The notes under the pieces were generated by a model. It had not been told where the DNA came from. It made no database searches and saw nothing but the letters and a program-made list of their open reading frames with translations. Shown piece by piece: positions 1 to 8,666 of a stretch of 64,000 nucleotides of DNA (the first letter of the stretch is position 1; every line of letters begins with the position of its first letter). A program made the position numbers and the translations under genes. Source of the stretch: Actinomadura sp. GC306 (GTDB lineage Bacteria > Actinomycetota > Actinomycetes > Streptosporangiales > Streptosporangiaceae); assembly GCF_004348665.1 (NCBI RefSeq), contig NZ_SMKM01000001.1, forward strand, positions 1 through 64,000, in the 5' to 3' direction.

Positions 1-71
1 ATTTTCGGGTTCGGGGAGGTGGGGGCGGCTAGGCTGGCCGCATATTTCGCCACAGTGAAGGGCAGGCCACG

Positions 72-614
72 ATGAACCGCAGCGAACTGGTCAGGGCCGT
101 GGCGGAACGGGCGGGGAGTGACGAGGCCGCGGGCCGCCGGCATGTGGACGCCGTGTTCGAGGTCGTGATGGAGCGGGTGTCCGCCGGGGAACGCGTGACC
201 GTCACCGGGTTCGGGACGTTCGACAGGCTGTCCCGGCCGGCCCGCAGTGCCCGCAACCCGCGTACCGGGGCGCCGATCGAGGTGGCCGCGGCGGAGGTTC
301 CGCGGTTCCGGTCCGGGCGGACGTTCCGCACCCGGGTCGCCGGAGGAGTCGCCGTCGAGGAGCAGGTCCCCGAGGCGGCGGACGGTGTCGTGGCCGAAAG
401 CCCCGCAAGCTCCGCAAACCTCGAAATGCCCGAGAGTCCCGAGGCGCCCGAGCCCAAGGCCGCCAAGAAGGCCAAGAAGGGTGCCAACGCCAAGAAGGCG
501 CTGAAGAAGGCCAAGGCGGTCAAGGTGGCGGCGCCCTCGAAGAACGGCAAGGGCGCGAAGAACGGCAAGAAGAAGCAGGCCAAGGGCAAGGGGCGCGTCA
601 AGGCCGGCAAGTAG
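72..614 (+). CDS. hupS: HU-family nucleoid protein with lysine-rich C-terminal tail
   Basis: A 180-residue DNA-binding protein that would compact and bend chromosomal DNA. Residues 1 to about 95 form a standard HU/IHF fold, including the GFGTF turn and the RNPRTG arm that inserts into the minor groove. From about residue 115 the protein becomes a tail of Lys/Ala/Gly repeats (AKKAKK, KNGKG), like the histone-H1-like tail of actinobacterial HupS. The two-domain form is seen only in actinobacteria. An AAGGGCAGG stretch lies about 6 bases before the ATG and could serve as a weak ribosome binding site. It appears monocistronic, with the convergent CBS gene directly downstream. Confidence 0.93.
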   Translation: MNRSELVRAVAERAGSDEAAGRRHVDAVFEVVMERVSAGERVTVTGFGTFDRLSRPARSARNPRTGAPIEVAAAEVPRFRSGRTFRTRVAGGVAVEEQVPEAADGVVAESPASSANLEMPESPEAPEPKAAKKAKKGANAKKALKKAKAVKVAAPSKNGKGAKNGKKKQAKGKGRVKAGK

Positions 615-629
615 GCCGCCGGGCGCGTG

Positions 630-1226
630 TCAGTCGCGGATCGAGACCCGGGTGACGCCGGGGACGGTCCGGGCCAGGACGTCGGCGATCTGCTGGGCGG
701 CCTCGTCCGCGGGGCCGCGGAGTTCGACGGCGCCCTCCCGGACCGAGACGTCCCACTGCGCGCCGTCCGTGCCGTACTCGGTGATCGCGGCGAGGACGTC
801 GTCGCGGATCCGGGCGTCGCCGCGGGCGAGGATCGCGATGAGGTCGCGGCGGCTGACGATGCCGACGATGGTGGAGCCGTCCAGTACCGGGACGCTCTTG
901 ATCCGCGTCTTCATCATCGTCTCGGCGAGCACGGCCGCGTCGGTGTTGGGCCGGGCCGTCTCCACGTCGCGGGTCATGACCTCCTCGACGAGGCGCGGCG
1001 AAGGGGACTCGGGGGTGGCCACCGGGCGGACGAAGGCGCGCGGGTCGTGCTCGAACAGGCCCTGCAGGAGGTCCATCTCGCTGACGATGCCGACGAGGCG
1101 CCCCGGCTCGTCCACGACGGGCAGCGCGGTGACGTCGTGCTCGTGCAGGACGCGGATGGCCTGGCGGACGGTGGCCGTCCGCGGGATCGTCACGACGGGC
1201 GAGGTCATCGCCTCCCGGACCAGCAT
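630..1226 (-). CDS. CBS-domain pair plus BON domain protein
   Basis: A 198-residue soluble protein. Residues 1-60 and about 80-135 are two CBS motifs (each with a GIVS core and a following D-L pair), which usually bind adenine nucleotides as one Bateman module. Residues about 140-198 are a BON domain, normally linked to lipid or membrane contacts. This CBS-CBS-BON order is frequent in actinobacteria, often among dormancy or stress genes, but no partner enzyme is present here. AAGGAG lies 9 bases before the ATG. Convergent to hupS with a 15-base gap. The role is inferred to be energy or nucleotide sensing; no enzymatic activity is expected. Confidence 0.88.
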   Translation of the reverse strand: MLVREAMTSPVVTIPRTATVRQAIRVLHEHDVTALPVVDEPGRLVGIVSEMDLLQGLFEHDPRAFVRPVATPESPSPRLVEEVMTRDVETARPNTDAAVLAETMMKTRIKSVPVLDGSTIVGIVSRRDLIAILARGDARIRDDVLAAITEYGTDGAQWDVSVREGAVELRGPADEAAQQIADVLARTVPGVTRVSIRD

Positions 1227-1345
1227 GGCGTGTTCTCCTTCCGGCGAGGACGCCGTTCACCTACCCGGGCAGGACCGCCCTGACCCTTGCGTCCAGGATC
1301 ATCCGGCGGGGACCGCCGGGCCCAGGGCCGTTCGTCCCGGAACCG

Positions 1346-2197
1346 TCAGAACAGTGTCGGCGGTTCCGCGGGCTCCGGCTCCGGCAGGGGGTCGAGCGCG
1401 GGTACCCGGTCCCTCACCTCATCATGGAATCGGCGAGCGAGCGGCAACGCGTCGGAATTGTCGGGTGTGTGGATGAAGATCGTCGGTGAGCGGCCCTCCT
1501 TGAGCCACTCGGCGGCCTTCCCGGCCCAGTACTTCCACCCCTCGACCGTCTGCGCGGTGTCGTCCCGGCCGAGGTAGCGGACGATCGGGCGGTCGGTCAG
1601 CGCCACCGAACGGCGGGGCACGCGCGGCTTCTTCGTCCACGCGTCCCGCTCCGCGTCGCTGCCCGGGCGGTTCCGGAAGAACGCGGTGGTGTCGAAGGGC
1701 ACCCACTCGGCGTCGACGGCCGCAAGGACCTTTTCGAGGTCGCAGGCGCGTCCGGGCTCCTCGAAGAACGCGCGGTGGCGCACCTCGACGGCGTAGCGGT
1801 GGGTGCGGGGCAGGCGGCGCAGGAAACCGGCCAGCGTCCCGAGGTCCGCCGGGCCGAACGAACCCGGGAGCTGCACCCACAGCGCGTGCGTCCGTGGGCC
1901 GAGCGGCTCGATCGCGGTCAGGAAGGCGCGGAGGTCCTCGTCGAAGCCGGTGAGGCGCCGCTCGTGCGTGATCGACCTCGGCAGTTTGAGGACGAAGCGG
2001 AAGTCCGGCCCGACCTGCTCCGCCCAGGACTCCGCGGTGCTCCGCGACGGTGTCGCGTAGAAGGTCGTGTTGCCCTCCACCGCGTTGCACCAGCCCGCGT
2101 AGGCGCGCAGCCGCGCACCGGGCGGCAGCGGATGGGGAAGGAAACGACCCTGCCACGACGGATGCGTCCACATCGCGCACCCCACATGAAGCCGCAT
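1346..2197 (-). CDS. DUF72 family TIM-barrel protein
   Basis: A 283-residue protein starting MRLHVGCAMWTHPSW, the typical N-terminus of DUF72 (YecE-like) proteins. The family shows a TIM-barrel fold and a conserved acidic pocket; its activity is unknown in most members. Visible signatures are the EGNTTFY stretch near residue 45, the FVLKLPRSITHERRL segment and a late IFIHTPDNSDA motif. An in-frame extension would reach position 2524 but has no family similarity, so the ATG at 2197 is preferred although its ribosome binding site is weak. It stands alone between the CBS gene and the divergent protease gene. Confidence 0.85.
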   Translation of the reverse strand: MRLHVGCAMWTHPSWQGRFLPHPLPPGARLRAYAGWCNAVEGNTTFYATPSRSTAESWAEQVGPDFRFVLKLPRSITHERRLTGFDEDLRAFLTAIEPLGPRTHALWVQLPGSFGPADLGTLAGFLRRLPRTHRYAVEVRHRAFFEEPGRACDLEKVLAAVDAEWVPFDTTAFFRNRPGSDAERDAWTKKPRVPRRSVALTDRPIVRYLGRDDTAQTVEGWKYWAGKAAEWLKEGRSPTIFIHTPDNSDALPLARRFHDEVRDRVPALDPLPEPEPAEPPTLF

Positions 2198-2303
2198 GAA
2201 CCCGACGCTATCGCCTCGCCGCCGCGCCGGGCCTTGAACTCCCCGGACGGCGACTGCGTACCTCCACGCGTAGCTCGGGAAGCCGGACCTTGGAGGACCC
2301 CCC

Positions 2304-3410
2304 ATGAGGGCGAGAAAGAGTCGTGTGCGCACCGCGGTCACGTGGACCGCGGTGGCCGCCGGATCCGCCGGGCTCGTGGCCGGCTCGCTGTACGTGGTGC
2401 GGATGCCGGACGGGTCCGGCGACCAGAAGCGGGCCGCGCTGACCGGCGAGCAGGCGGCGCAGGCGCGGGACGGGGCCGCGGGTGCGCTCGCCGCGCGGCT
2501 GGCGGGCCGGCTCGGCGCCCGCACGGCCGGTGCCTACCTCGACTCCGCCGGGCGGCCCGTCGTGACGGTCACCAACGCCGGCGACGCGGCCATGGTCCGC
2601 GAGGCGGGCGCCGTGCCCAAGATGACGCGGCGCAGCCCCGCGGCGCTGAACCGGGTCACCGCGACGCTCCGCACGTCGATGGCGGACGTGCCGGGCACCG
2701 GCTGGGCCGTCGACCCGGCGACCTCGCGGGTGACCGTGTGGACCGACGACTCGGTCACCGGGACGCGGCTGGCGGCCGTCCGGCGGACGGCCCGGCAGAT
2801 GGGCGCGGCGGTGCGGATGGTGCACATCGACGGGCGGCTGCGCCCATTGGCGTTCGGCGGGGACGCGATCTTCGGCGGGGGCTCGCGCTGCTCGCTCGGC
2901 TTCAACGTCACGCGGGGCGGCCAGCCGTTCTTCCTCACCGCCGGGCACTGCGGCAACTCCGTTCGCAACTGGTCCGCCGACCAGCGGGGCGCCCAGTTCC
3001 TCGGCCGGACGGTCGCGAGCAGTTTCCCCGGTGACGACTTCGCGCTCGTCCGGACGGCGCAGCCCGGCCCGAGCGCGGTCAACCTCTACAACGGCCGGGC
3101 GCGGGCGATCACCCGGGCGGGGGACGCCGTGGTCGGCCAGCGGGTCGTCCGCACGGGCAGCACCACCGGCCTCGCCACCGGCCGGGTCACCGCCACCAAC
3201 GCCACGGTGAACTACCCGGAGGGGACCGTCAGCGGCCTGATCCAGACGACCGTCTGCGCGGAGCCCGGCGACAGCGGCGGGCCGCTCTTCAGCGGCAACA
3301 CCGCCCTCGGGCTCACGTCCGGCGGTTCGGGCAACTGCCGGACCGGCGGCGTCACGTTCTTCCAGCCGGTCACCGAACCCCTGCGGGCCTTCGGTGCGCA
3401 GATCTCCTAG
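2304..3410 (+). CDS. Secreted S1 (streptogrisin-like) serine protease with pro-domain
   Basis: A 368-residue exported chymotrypsin-fold protease. Residues 1-32 are a signal peptide or anchor (RKSR start, hydrophobic core, then VVRMP). About 45-180 is a pro-region. The mature enzyme probably begins near residue 183 at AFGGDAIFGGG. The catalytic triad is visible as His215 (TAGHC), Asp244/245 (GDDFALV) and Ser324 (GDSGGPL). Cys196/Cys216 and Cys318/Cys345 could form the two family disulfides. GGAGGA precedes the ATG. The role is likely extracellular protein degradation; nothing links it to the catabolic cluster further right. Confidence 0.93.
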   Translation: MRARKSRVRTAVTWTAVAAGSAGLVAGSLYVVRMPDGSGDQKRAALTGEQAAQARDGAAGALAARLAGRLGARTAGAYLDSAGRPVVTVTNAGDAAMVREAGAVPKMTRRSPAALNRVTATLRTSMADVPGTGWAVDPATSRVTVWTDDSVTGTRLAAVRRTARQMGAAVRMVHIDGRLRPLAFGGDAIFGGGSRCSLGFNVTRGGQPFFLTAGHCGNSVRNWSADQRGAQFLGRTVASSFPGDDFALVRTAQPGPSAVNLYNGRARAITRAGDAVVGQRVVRTGSTTGLATGRVTATNATVNYPEGTVSGLIQTTVCAEPGDSGGPLFSGNTALGLTSGGSGNCRTGGVTFFQPVTEPLRAFGAQIS

Positions 3411-3473
3411 ACCCCGCACACTGGAGGGGGCCCGGAGTGCTCTCCGCGGCCCCTTCCCGAAGGGATCTGGGCG

Positions 3474-4643
3474 ATGACCGGAATCAACGACCGTATCGAG
3501 CGCGAGTTCGCGAGCAACCTGGACCAGGTCACGGAGCTCTCGCGCGAGATCGGTGCCAGGCCCGAGCTCGCCTTCGAGGAGCACGAGACCTCGGCGTCGA
3601 TCGTGGCGCTGCTGGAGCGCAGCGGGCACTTCGCGGTGGAGACGGGCGTGGCCGGCCTGGCGACGGCCTTCACCGCGTCGGCGGGGTCGGGCGAACTGGT
3701 GTTCGGCATCTGCGCGGAGATGGACGCGCTCCCCGGCATCGGCCACGGCTGCGGCCACAACACCATCGCGGCGGCGGGCGCGGGCGCCGCGCTGGCGCTG
3801 GCGCCGTTCGCCGGCGAGCTCGGGCTGACGGTGCGGGTGTTCGGCACGCCCGCGGAGGAGAACGGGACCGGAAAGGAGATCATGCTGAACGAGGGCGTCT
3901 TCGCCGGGACCCACGCGGCGATGATGGTCCACCCTTCGCTGCAGGACGTCGTCGCGGCCCGGTTCTGGGCGTCGCGGTCGTGGCGGATCACCTACACCGG
4001 CCGGGGCGGGCACGCGTCGCGGCCGTGGAGCGCGCGGAACGCCGCCGACGCGACCGTCGTCGCCCAGACGGCCGTGGGGCTGCTCCGCCAGCAGCTGCCC
4101 GACGGCGTCCGCGTCCACCACGTCGTGAAGGAGGCCGGGACGGCGGTCAACGTCATCGCGGACCGCGCCGTCATGGAGTGCATGATCCGCTGCGACACGA
4201 TCGGCGAGGTGGACGAGGTCTGGGAGCGGGTGCGCAACTGCTTCGAGGCCGGCGCGGTCGCGGCCGGGACCGGCGTGGAGTTCACCACGCTGCCCTCCGT
4301 CTACCGCGAGTTCCGGCACGACCCGGACCTGGCCGCGGCGTTCCAGGCCCATGCCGAAGCGCTCGGCCGCACGTTCCCCGACTACGCGGACACGCAGTTC
4401 GCCTCGACGGACATGGGGAACGTCTCGCAGGTGATGCCCGCGCTCCACCCCATGCTGTCGTTCGACCTCCCGCCGGAGGACGGCAACCACACCCCCGGCT
4501 TCGCGGAAGCCGCCTCGGGCGCGGAGGGCGACCGGTTCGTGCGCGACGGCGGGCTGGCGATGGCGCTCACGATCGCGGACGTCGCGCGCTCCGAACCGGT
4601 CCGCGCACGCCTCTTGGCCAAGGGCCCCGGCCGGGACGGGTGA
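3474..4643 (+). CDS. M20 family metallo-amidohydrolase (AbgB/aminoacylase-like)
   Basis: A 389-residue zinc or manganese amidohydrolase that would cleave an N-acyl or p-aminobenzoyl amide bond. Ligands are visible: Asp84 in EMDALPG, His91/Cys93/His95 in GHGCGHN, Glu128/Glu129 in PAEENG and His153. The GHGCGHN motif with a cysteine is the mark of the M20D aminoacylase/carboxypeptidase branch, in which the Cys is metal-bound. A dimerisation insert runs from about residue 165 to 275. It follows the protease on the same strand by 63 bases and converges with the APH-like gene. It could release an acyl group from a conjugated substrate, but that link to the neighbouring catabolic genes is speculative. 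Confidence 0.88.
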   Translation: MTGINDRIEREFASNLDQVTELSREIGARPELAFEEHETSASIVALLERSGHFAVETGVAGLATAFTASAGSGELVFGICAEMDALPGIGHGCGHNTIAAAGAGAALALAPFAGELGLTVRVFGTPAEENGTGKEIMLNEGVFAGTHAAMMVHPSLQDVVAARFWASRSWRITYTGRGGHASRPWSARNAADATVVAQTAVGLLRQQLPDGVRVHHVVKEAGTAVNVIADRAVMECMIRCDTIGEVDEVWERVRNCFEAGAVAAGTGVEFTTLPSVYREFRHDPDLAAAFQAHAEALGRTFPDYADTQFASTDMGNVSQVMPALHPMLSFDLPPEDGNHTPGFAEAASGAEGDRFVRDGGLAMALTIADVARSEPVRARLLAKGPGRDG

Positions 4644-4663
4644 CGGGGGGCGTCGCCGGAGGG

Positions 4664-6022
4664 TCAGGTGAGCGGGGCGTAGTGCTGGTCGGCGAGCCGG
4701 CCCATGGCAGGGAGGCAGACCTGTGTCTCGCGGAGCACCCATCGGTGGAGCACCGGGAGCGCGGCGTCCGCTGACAGCGCGCCCGACCGCAGGGCTTCCG
4801 CGAGAAGCGCCCGGCCGGTCGCGGCATCGGCCGGGCGGGAGCCGAGCACCGATTCCAGGTCGTCCAGTTCCTCCCGGTGCTTGGCGTCCGCGAGGCGCTC
4901 GTGCTCGCGGAGGTACTTCAGGATGCGCGCCAGGCCCTTGCTGCGGAGGACGACGAACGGGTCCTCGCTCCGCGGGACGATGATCTCCTTGATCTGGGTG
5001 AGCGCGGAGTCGTACAGCCGCTCGTTCTCGCCGTGGACGGGCACCAGCGGCTCCGGACGGCCCAGGGAGGTCCCGGTGACGTCCGCCAGCGCCTCGGTGA
5101 ACAGGCGGCGGTGCAGGGTCGTGTACACCAGTCCGTTGCCGACCTCGCCCATGGGATCGGGCTTCCCCGCGCCCTGGTGGGCGAGGATCAGGATGCGCAG
5201 CCCGGCCAGGACGCGGTAGTAGCGGACGCGGTCCAGATCCACAGGGCGCCCGGACGCCGCCGCGTAGTCGGCCAGCCGGTCCGGCATGTGCGTGAACGCC
5301 TCCTGGACGGCGCGGAGCGTCACCCAGGCAAGGTCGTCGTGCGGGTCGCCCAGGTGAGCGAGTTCCCAGTCGAGCACGGCGGTGACGCGGCCGTCCTCGT
5401 AGAGGAAGTTGCCGGGGCCGGTGTCCCCCTGGACGATCACGACGGGCCCGGACACGTCCGGCACGTTGCCCCGCACCCAGGCCAGCCCCATCTCGATCAG
5501 CGGGTCGGCGGGCGCCGCGGACGCCCGGTAGAGCGCCTCCCAGCGGCCGATCTCGGCGCGCACCAGGTCGCGCAGGTCCGCGTCCCGCGCGGCCGGGGAG
5601 ATTCTGCGCGGATCGACCCTGTGCAGCTCGGCGAGGATGCCCATGAACTCGCGGGCGATGCGGACACGCTGCTCCTCGTCGCGCAGCAGGGAGAACCACG
5701 TCTGGCCGGGGACCCGCTCCGCGAGGATCGCCTGCTCGGTGGGGTGCACGGCGTGGATGCGGGGGACGGGGACGGGCGTGTCCTGCAGCGCGAGGAAGAA
5801 GCGCGCCTCGTCGTGCAGGCCGAAGGACTCGGGTGCCCGGCCGCGGTCGTACCGGAGGAACAGCTCCAGCCGGGTCCCGTCCGCCGTCTCCGCGTCGACG
5901 AACCAGGCTTCGCGGCGCCCGCCGCCGGGCCGCCGCTCGAAGGAGACGATCTTCCCTCGGACGGCCTCGGCCATCCAGTCGACCAGGGCCTGGCTGAGCC
6001 CGGTGGAGGTCTTCTCGGACAT
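4664..6022 (-). CDS. Phosphotransferase (APH/ACAD10-type kinase fold) with C-terminal extension
   Basis: A 452-residue protein. Residues 1 to about 300 resemble the aminoglycoside phosphotransferase / ACAD10-11 kinase fold. The catalytic loop reads QGDTGPGN (Asp200, Asn205) and the metal loop is Asp218 in LDWELAHLGDP. The usual His before Gly-Asp is a Gln here. The last ~120 residues (KEIIVPRSEDPF onward) are a helical extension I cannot assign. Relatives in acyl-CoA gene clusters are thought to phosphorylate hydroxylated acyl substrates, as ACAD10/11 do for 4-hydroxyacyl-CoAs; that role is inferred here. It is last in the minus-strand run behind the DUF7064-like gene, with a 5-base gap. Confidence 0.8.
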   Translation of the reverse strand: MSEKTSTGLSQALVDWMAEAVRGKIVSFERRPGGGRREAWFVDAETADGTRLELFLRYDRGRAPESFGLHDEARFFLALQDTPVPVPRIHAVHPTEQAILAERVPGQTWFSLLRDEEQRVRIAREFMGILAELHRVDPRRISPAARDADLRDLVRAEIGRWEALYRASAAPADPLIEMGLAWVRGNVPDVSGPVVIVQGDTGPGNFLYEDGRVTAVLDWELAHLGDPHDDLAWVTLRAVQEAFTHMPDRLADYAAASGRPVDLDRVRYYRVLAGLRILILAHQGAGKPDPMGEVGNGLVYTTLHRRLFTEALADVTGTSLGRPEPLVPVHGENERLYDSALTQIKEIIVPRSEDPFVVLRSKGLARILKYLREHERLADAKHREELDDLESVLGSRPADAATGRALLAEALRSGALSADAALPVLHRWVLRETQVCLPAMGRLADQHYAPLT

Positions 6023-6027
6023 GCCCG

Positions 6028-6966
6028 TCACGCTCCCGGGTTCGTCGAGGGGCGGGGCCACTCCTTGGTGGGCCAGACGTCCTGGTCCTCGCCGGTCAGC
6101 ACGTCGCCTTCCACGGTCCAGCGCAGGCAGGTGCAGAGGCACAGCGACGTCGCGCCCGGCAGGAACATCCGGCTCGTGCCCTCCGCGCGTCCCGCCGTGA
6201 CACGGCCGAGTTCGTCGCGGACCTCCAGGGAGATCGCGGTCACCCAGTTCTCGGTGGGATGGCGTTCGACCTCGCGGTGGCCGTCGACGATGCGCGCCAC
6301 ACGGCCGTCGCGCCGCACGTAGCCGCTGTAGACGTGCTCCGGGCCGGGGCCCGTCGGAGCGGTGTAGGTCAGGAGGGAGAGCTCGGGGGACGCCGCCCAC
6401 GTGTAGCCGACGCGGCGGTAGCCGCGCTCGTGCCGGGGCCCCCAGGAGCGGTCGCGCATGGCGTGGCAGTCGACGTCGATGCGGTCGCCGTCCAGCAGGA
6501 TGTGGCCGGTGATCCGTCCCGTCTGGTCGTAGTGGGACGCCTTGGGGTAGGGCGGCTCGCCGCGGCGCAGCGGCACCGGCTCCTCGGCGGCGTCGAAGCG
6601 GAAGTGGACCTTGATCCGGTCGCGGTCGTCGTAGCGCAGGTCGTAGGACATGCCCGGCTCCAGCGTCCGGATCGACAGGCCGGTGGGGAAGTCGAGCGCG
6701 CCGGGGCCGCGCGGGGTGGGCGGCTTGAGGTGGCCGAACTGCTGGCAGAAGGGCAGCCGCCACGGCTCCGTCGCGGTGCGGTCCCACATCCACATGCCGC
6801 CGCCCGTCGTCCCCGGGACGCCCCGGACCGACGCGTACAGCCATCCGCCGAGGTCGCGTTCGGGGACGAAGAAGGAGTACCAGAAGGTCTCCGTCTCGTA
6901 GAAGTCGTCGCTGGGGGCGTGGAGGTCGTCGTCGGCGGCGGTGAAGCGGTCCTCGGTGTCGATCAC
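6028..6966 (-). CDS. DUF7064/DUF7065-like protein (possible lipocalin/CrtC-like fold)
   Basis: A 312-residue protein starting from a GTG at 6966 with AAAGG 7-8 bases upstream. It has no signal peptide and is rich in Trp and Tyr. The RDRSWGPR motif and many beta-strand-like stretches recall the DUF7064 / AttH / hydroxyneurosporene-synthase (CrtC) group of two-domain lipocalin-like proteins, which bind or hydrate hydrophobic molecules. That match is from memory and moderate. The gene lies between the aldolase fusion and the APH-like kinase in one minus-strand transcript, so it probably binds or modifies the same hydrophobic substrate. No catalytic residues can be named. Confidence 0.6.
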   Translation of the reverse strand: MIDTEDRFTAADDDLHAPSDDFYETETFWYSFFVPERDLGGWLYASVRGVPGTTGGGMWMWDRTATEPWRLPFCQQFGHLKPPTPRGPGALDFPTGLSIRTLEPGMSYDLRYDDRDRIKVHFRFDAAEEPVPLRRGEPPYPKASHYDQTGRITGHILLDGDRIDVDCHAMRDRSWGPRHERGYRRVGYTWAASPELSLLTYTAPTGPGPEHVYSGYVRRDGRVARIVDGHREVERHPTENWVTAISLEVRDELGRVTAGRAEGTSRMFLPGATSLCLCTCLRWTVEGDVLTGEDQDVWPTKEWPRPSTNPGA

Positions 6967-7010
6967 GGGTGGGCCTTTCGTCAGGGACCGGTCGTTCGGA
7001 GCTGGGAGGC

Positions 7011-8666
7011 TCAGCGGTCGGCGCGCAGCAGCAGGGCCCCCGACGGGACGCCGCCCCCGGCGGAGACGACGGCGACGCGGGCGTCCGGGACCTGCCGGTC
7101 CCCGGCCTCGCCCCGCAGCTGCAGCATCGCCTCGCGGACGAAGCCGTAGCCGTGCGTCCGGCCCGCCGACAGCTGGCCGCCGTGGGTGTTGAGTGGCAGC
7201 CGCCCGCCGAGCGCGATGCCGCGGCCCTCGTCGATGAAGTCCCGGGCCTCGCCGAACTCGCAGAACCCGAGCGCCTCCAGCCACGACAGGGCGTTGAAGC
7301 TGAAGCCGTCGTACAGCTCGGCGACGTCGACGTCGGCGGGGCGCAGCGACGTGCGGCTCCACAGGTGCGCCGAGGGGCCGAGCGACTGCGGCAGGTGGGT
7401 GAGGGTGTCCTGGTCCCAGCTCAGCCGCTCGGTGATCTGGGTGCCGGCGGCCTCGACCAGGACGGCGGGCCGGGGCCGGTCCGCCGCGGTCTCCACGGCC
7501 GACACGACGACGGCGACCGCCCCGTCCACCGGCACGTCGCAGTCGTACAGGCCGAAGGGGGATGAGACCATCCGCGCGCCGAGGTAGTCGTCCATGGTCA
7601 TCGGGTCGCGGTAGACGGCCTCGGGGTTGCGGGCCGCGTTGCGGCGCGCGTTGATCGCGATCCAGCCGAGCGTCTCGCGGTCGTCCCCGTACCGGTGGAA
7701 GTAGTGCGACGCCTGGCAGGCGATCCAGTTGGCGGCGGACGCGGCGCCGAACGGGAGACGCCACTCCATCATTCCGGTCGCGGGCGCGTCCGGGACGTGC
7801 CACCGCCCGGAGCGGACCAGGGCGGCGTGGGACGACTCCCAGACCGTCCGGAAGCACAGCACGTGCCGGCACAGCCCGGCGGCGACCGCCAGCATCGCCG
7901 ACGTGATCGACCCGATCTGGCCGGGGGTGTCCGGCCCGCCGTTGACCCACGTCGGACGCAGGCGCAGCGCCTCCTCCAGGGCCATCACCCCGCCCTCCGA
8001 CATGCCCGCGCCGCCGGGACCGGGGTAGGTGGCCAGGCCGTCGATGTCGTCCGGGGCCAGGCCGGCGTCCTCGATCGCGGCCAGGCAGGCGTCCACGGTG
8101 AGCGAGAGGGGATCGACCATGAGGCGGCGGCCGACGGCGGACTGCCCGGCGCCGGTCAGGGCGACCGCGTCCTCGAACTTGCGGGCGCTCGCCATCGGAC
8201 GCGGCACCGGGCGGCGGGCGGGCGGCCCGGGGACGGGACCGGGCGCGGCCCGGCGCTCCGGGTCGGGCTCGAACAGCGGGACGTGGACATCGCCGGCCTT
8301 CTCGAACAGCACCCGCACCCGCATCCCCACGTGCACGTCGCCGGGGTCGCAGTTGACGATGTTCGTGGTCAGGCGCACGCCCTCGTCCTCGTCGAGGATG
8401 ACGATCGCGATGACGTAGGGCGGCGGGAAGCCGGGCAGCCACTGCTGGGCGTTCACGGTGAACCCCGCCACGACCGCCCGGCCGCTCACCGGCGTCATCG
8501 TCATGGCCGGGCTGCGGCAGGAACGGCAGCGCGGCAGCGGCGGGTGGGTGTAGGCCGAGCAGTCACCGCAGCGGGCGATGCGCAGCTCCCCGTCCGCGCC
8601 GGCGGTCCAGAAGTCCGCGCTGGCGAGTGTCGGCTGGGGCAACGGCCGCACCGTCGGTCCATCCAT
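7011..8666 (-). CDS. DUF35 (Zn-ribbon/OB-fold) - thiolase-fold fusion, probable Ltp2-like retro-aldolase
   Basis: A 551-residue fusion. Residues 1-131 are a DUF35 domain: zinc ribbon Cys33/Cys36/Cys47/Cys50, then an OB-fold. A Pro/Arg-rich linker spans 132-165. Residues 165-551 are a thiolase-fold lipid-transfer domain. The place of the thiolase nucleophile Cys reads GQIGSI, so biosynthetic or degradative thiolase chemistry is unlikely. Tyr452 (LYDGFSFN) and His495/His505 (THGGQLSAGRTHGYG) fit the Ltp2-like aldolase branch. In cholesterol degradation Ltp2 works with a separate DUF35 protein (ChsH2) to cleave a side-chain 3-hydroxyacyl-CoA; here the partners are joined. It is first in a minus-strand transcript with a near-leaderless promoter. 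Confidence 0.85.
   Translation of the reverse strand: MDGPTVRPLPQPTLASADFWTAGADGELRIARCGDCSAYTHPPLPRCRSCRSPAMTMTPVSGRAVVAGFTVNAQQWLPGFPPPYVIAIVILDEDEGVRLTTNIVNCDPGDVHVGMRVRVLFEKAGDVHVPLFEPDPERRAAPGPVPGPPARRPVPRPMASARKFEDAVALTGAGQSAVGRRLMVDPLSLTVDACLAAIEDAGLAPDDIDGLATYPGPGGAGMSEGGVMALEEALRLRPTWVNGGPDTPGQIGSITSAMLAVAAGLCRHVLCFRTVWESSHAALVRSGRWHVPDAPATGMMEWRLPFGAASAANWIACQASHYFHRYGDDRETLGWIAINARRNAARNPEAVYRDPMTMDDYLGARMVSSPFGLYDCDVPVDGAVAVVVSAVETAADRPRPAVLVEAAGTQITERLSWDQDTLTHLPQSLGPSAHLWSRTSLRPADVDVAELYDGFSFNALSWLEALGFCEFGEARDFIDEGRGIALGGRLPLNTHGGQLSAGRTHGYGFVREAMLQLRGEAGDRQVPDARVAVVSAGGGVPSGALLLRADR

Noticed and set aside
2208-5699. Minus-strand open frame of 1163 codons across the protease and amidohydrolase
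   Set aside because: Its translation is Arg/Pro/Gly-rich with no family motif and it lies opposite two genes with full catalytic signatures. It is a shadow frame of GC-rich coding DNA.
7011-8666. Simple call as a thiolase (acetyl-CoA acyltransferase)
   Set aside because: The nucleophilic Cys region of true thiolases is absent and the C-terminal His motif is of the lipid-transfer/aldolase type, so aldolase is preferred.
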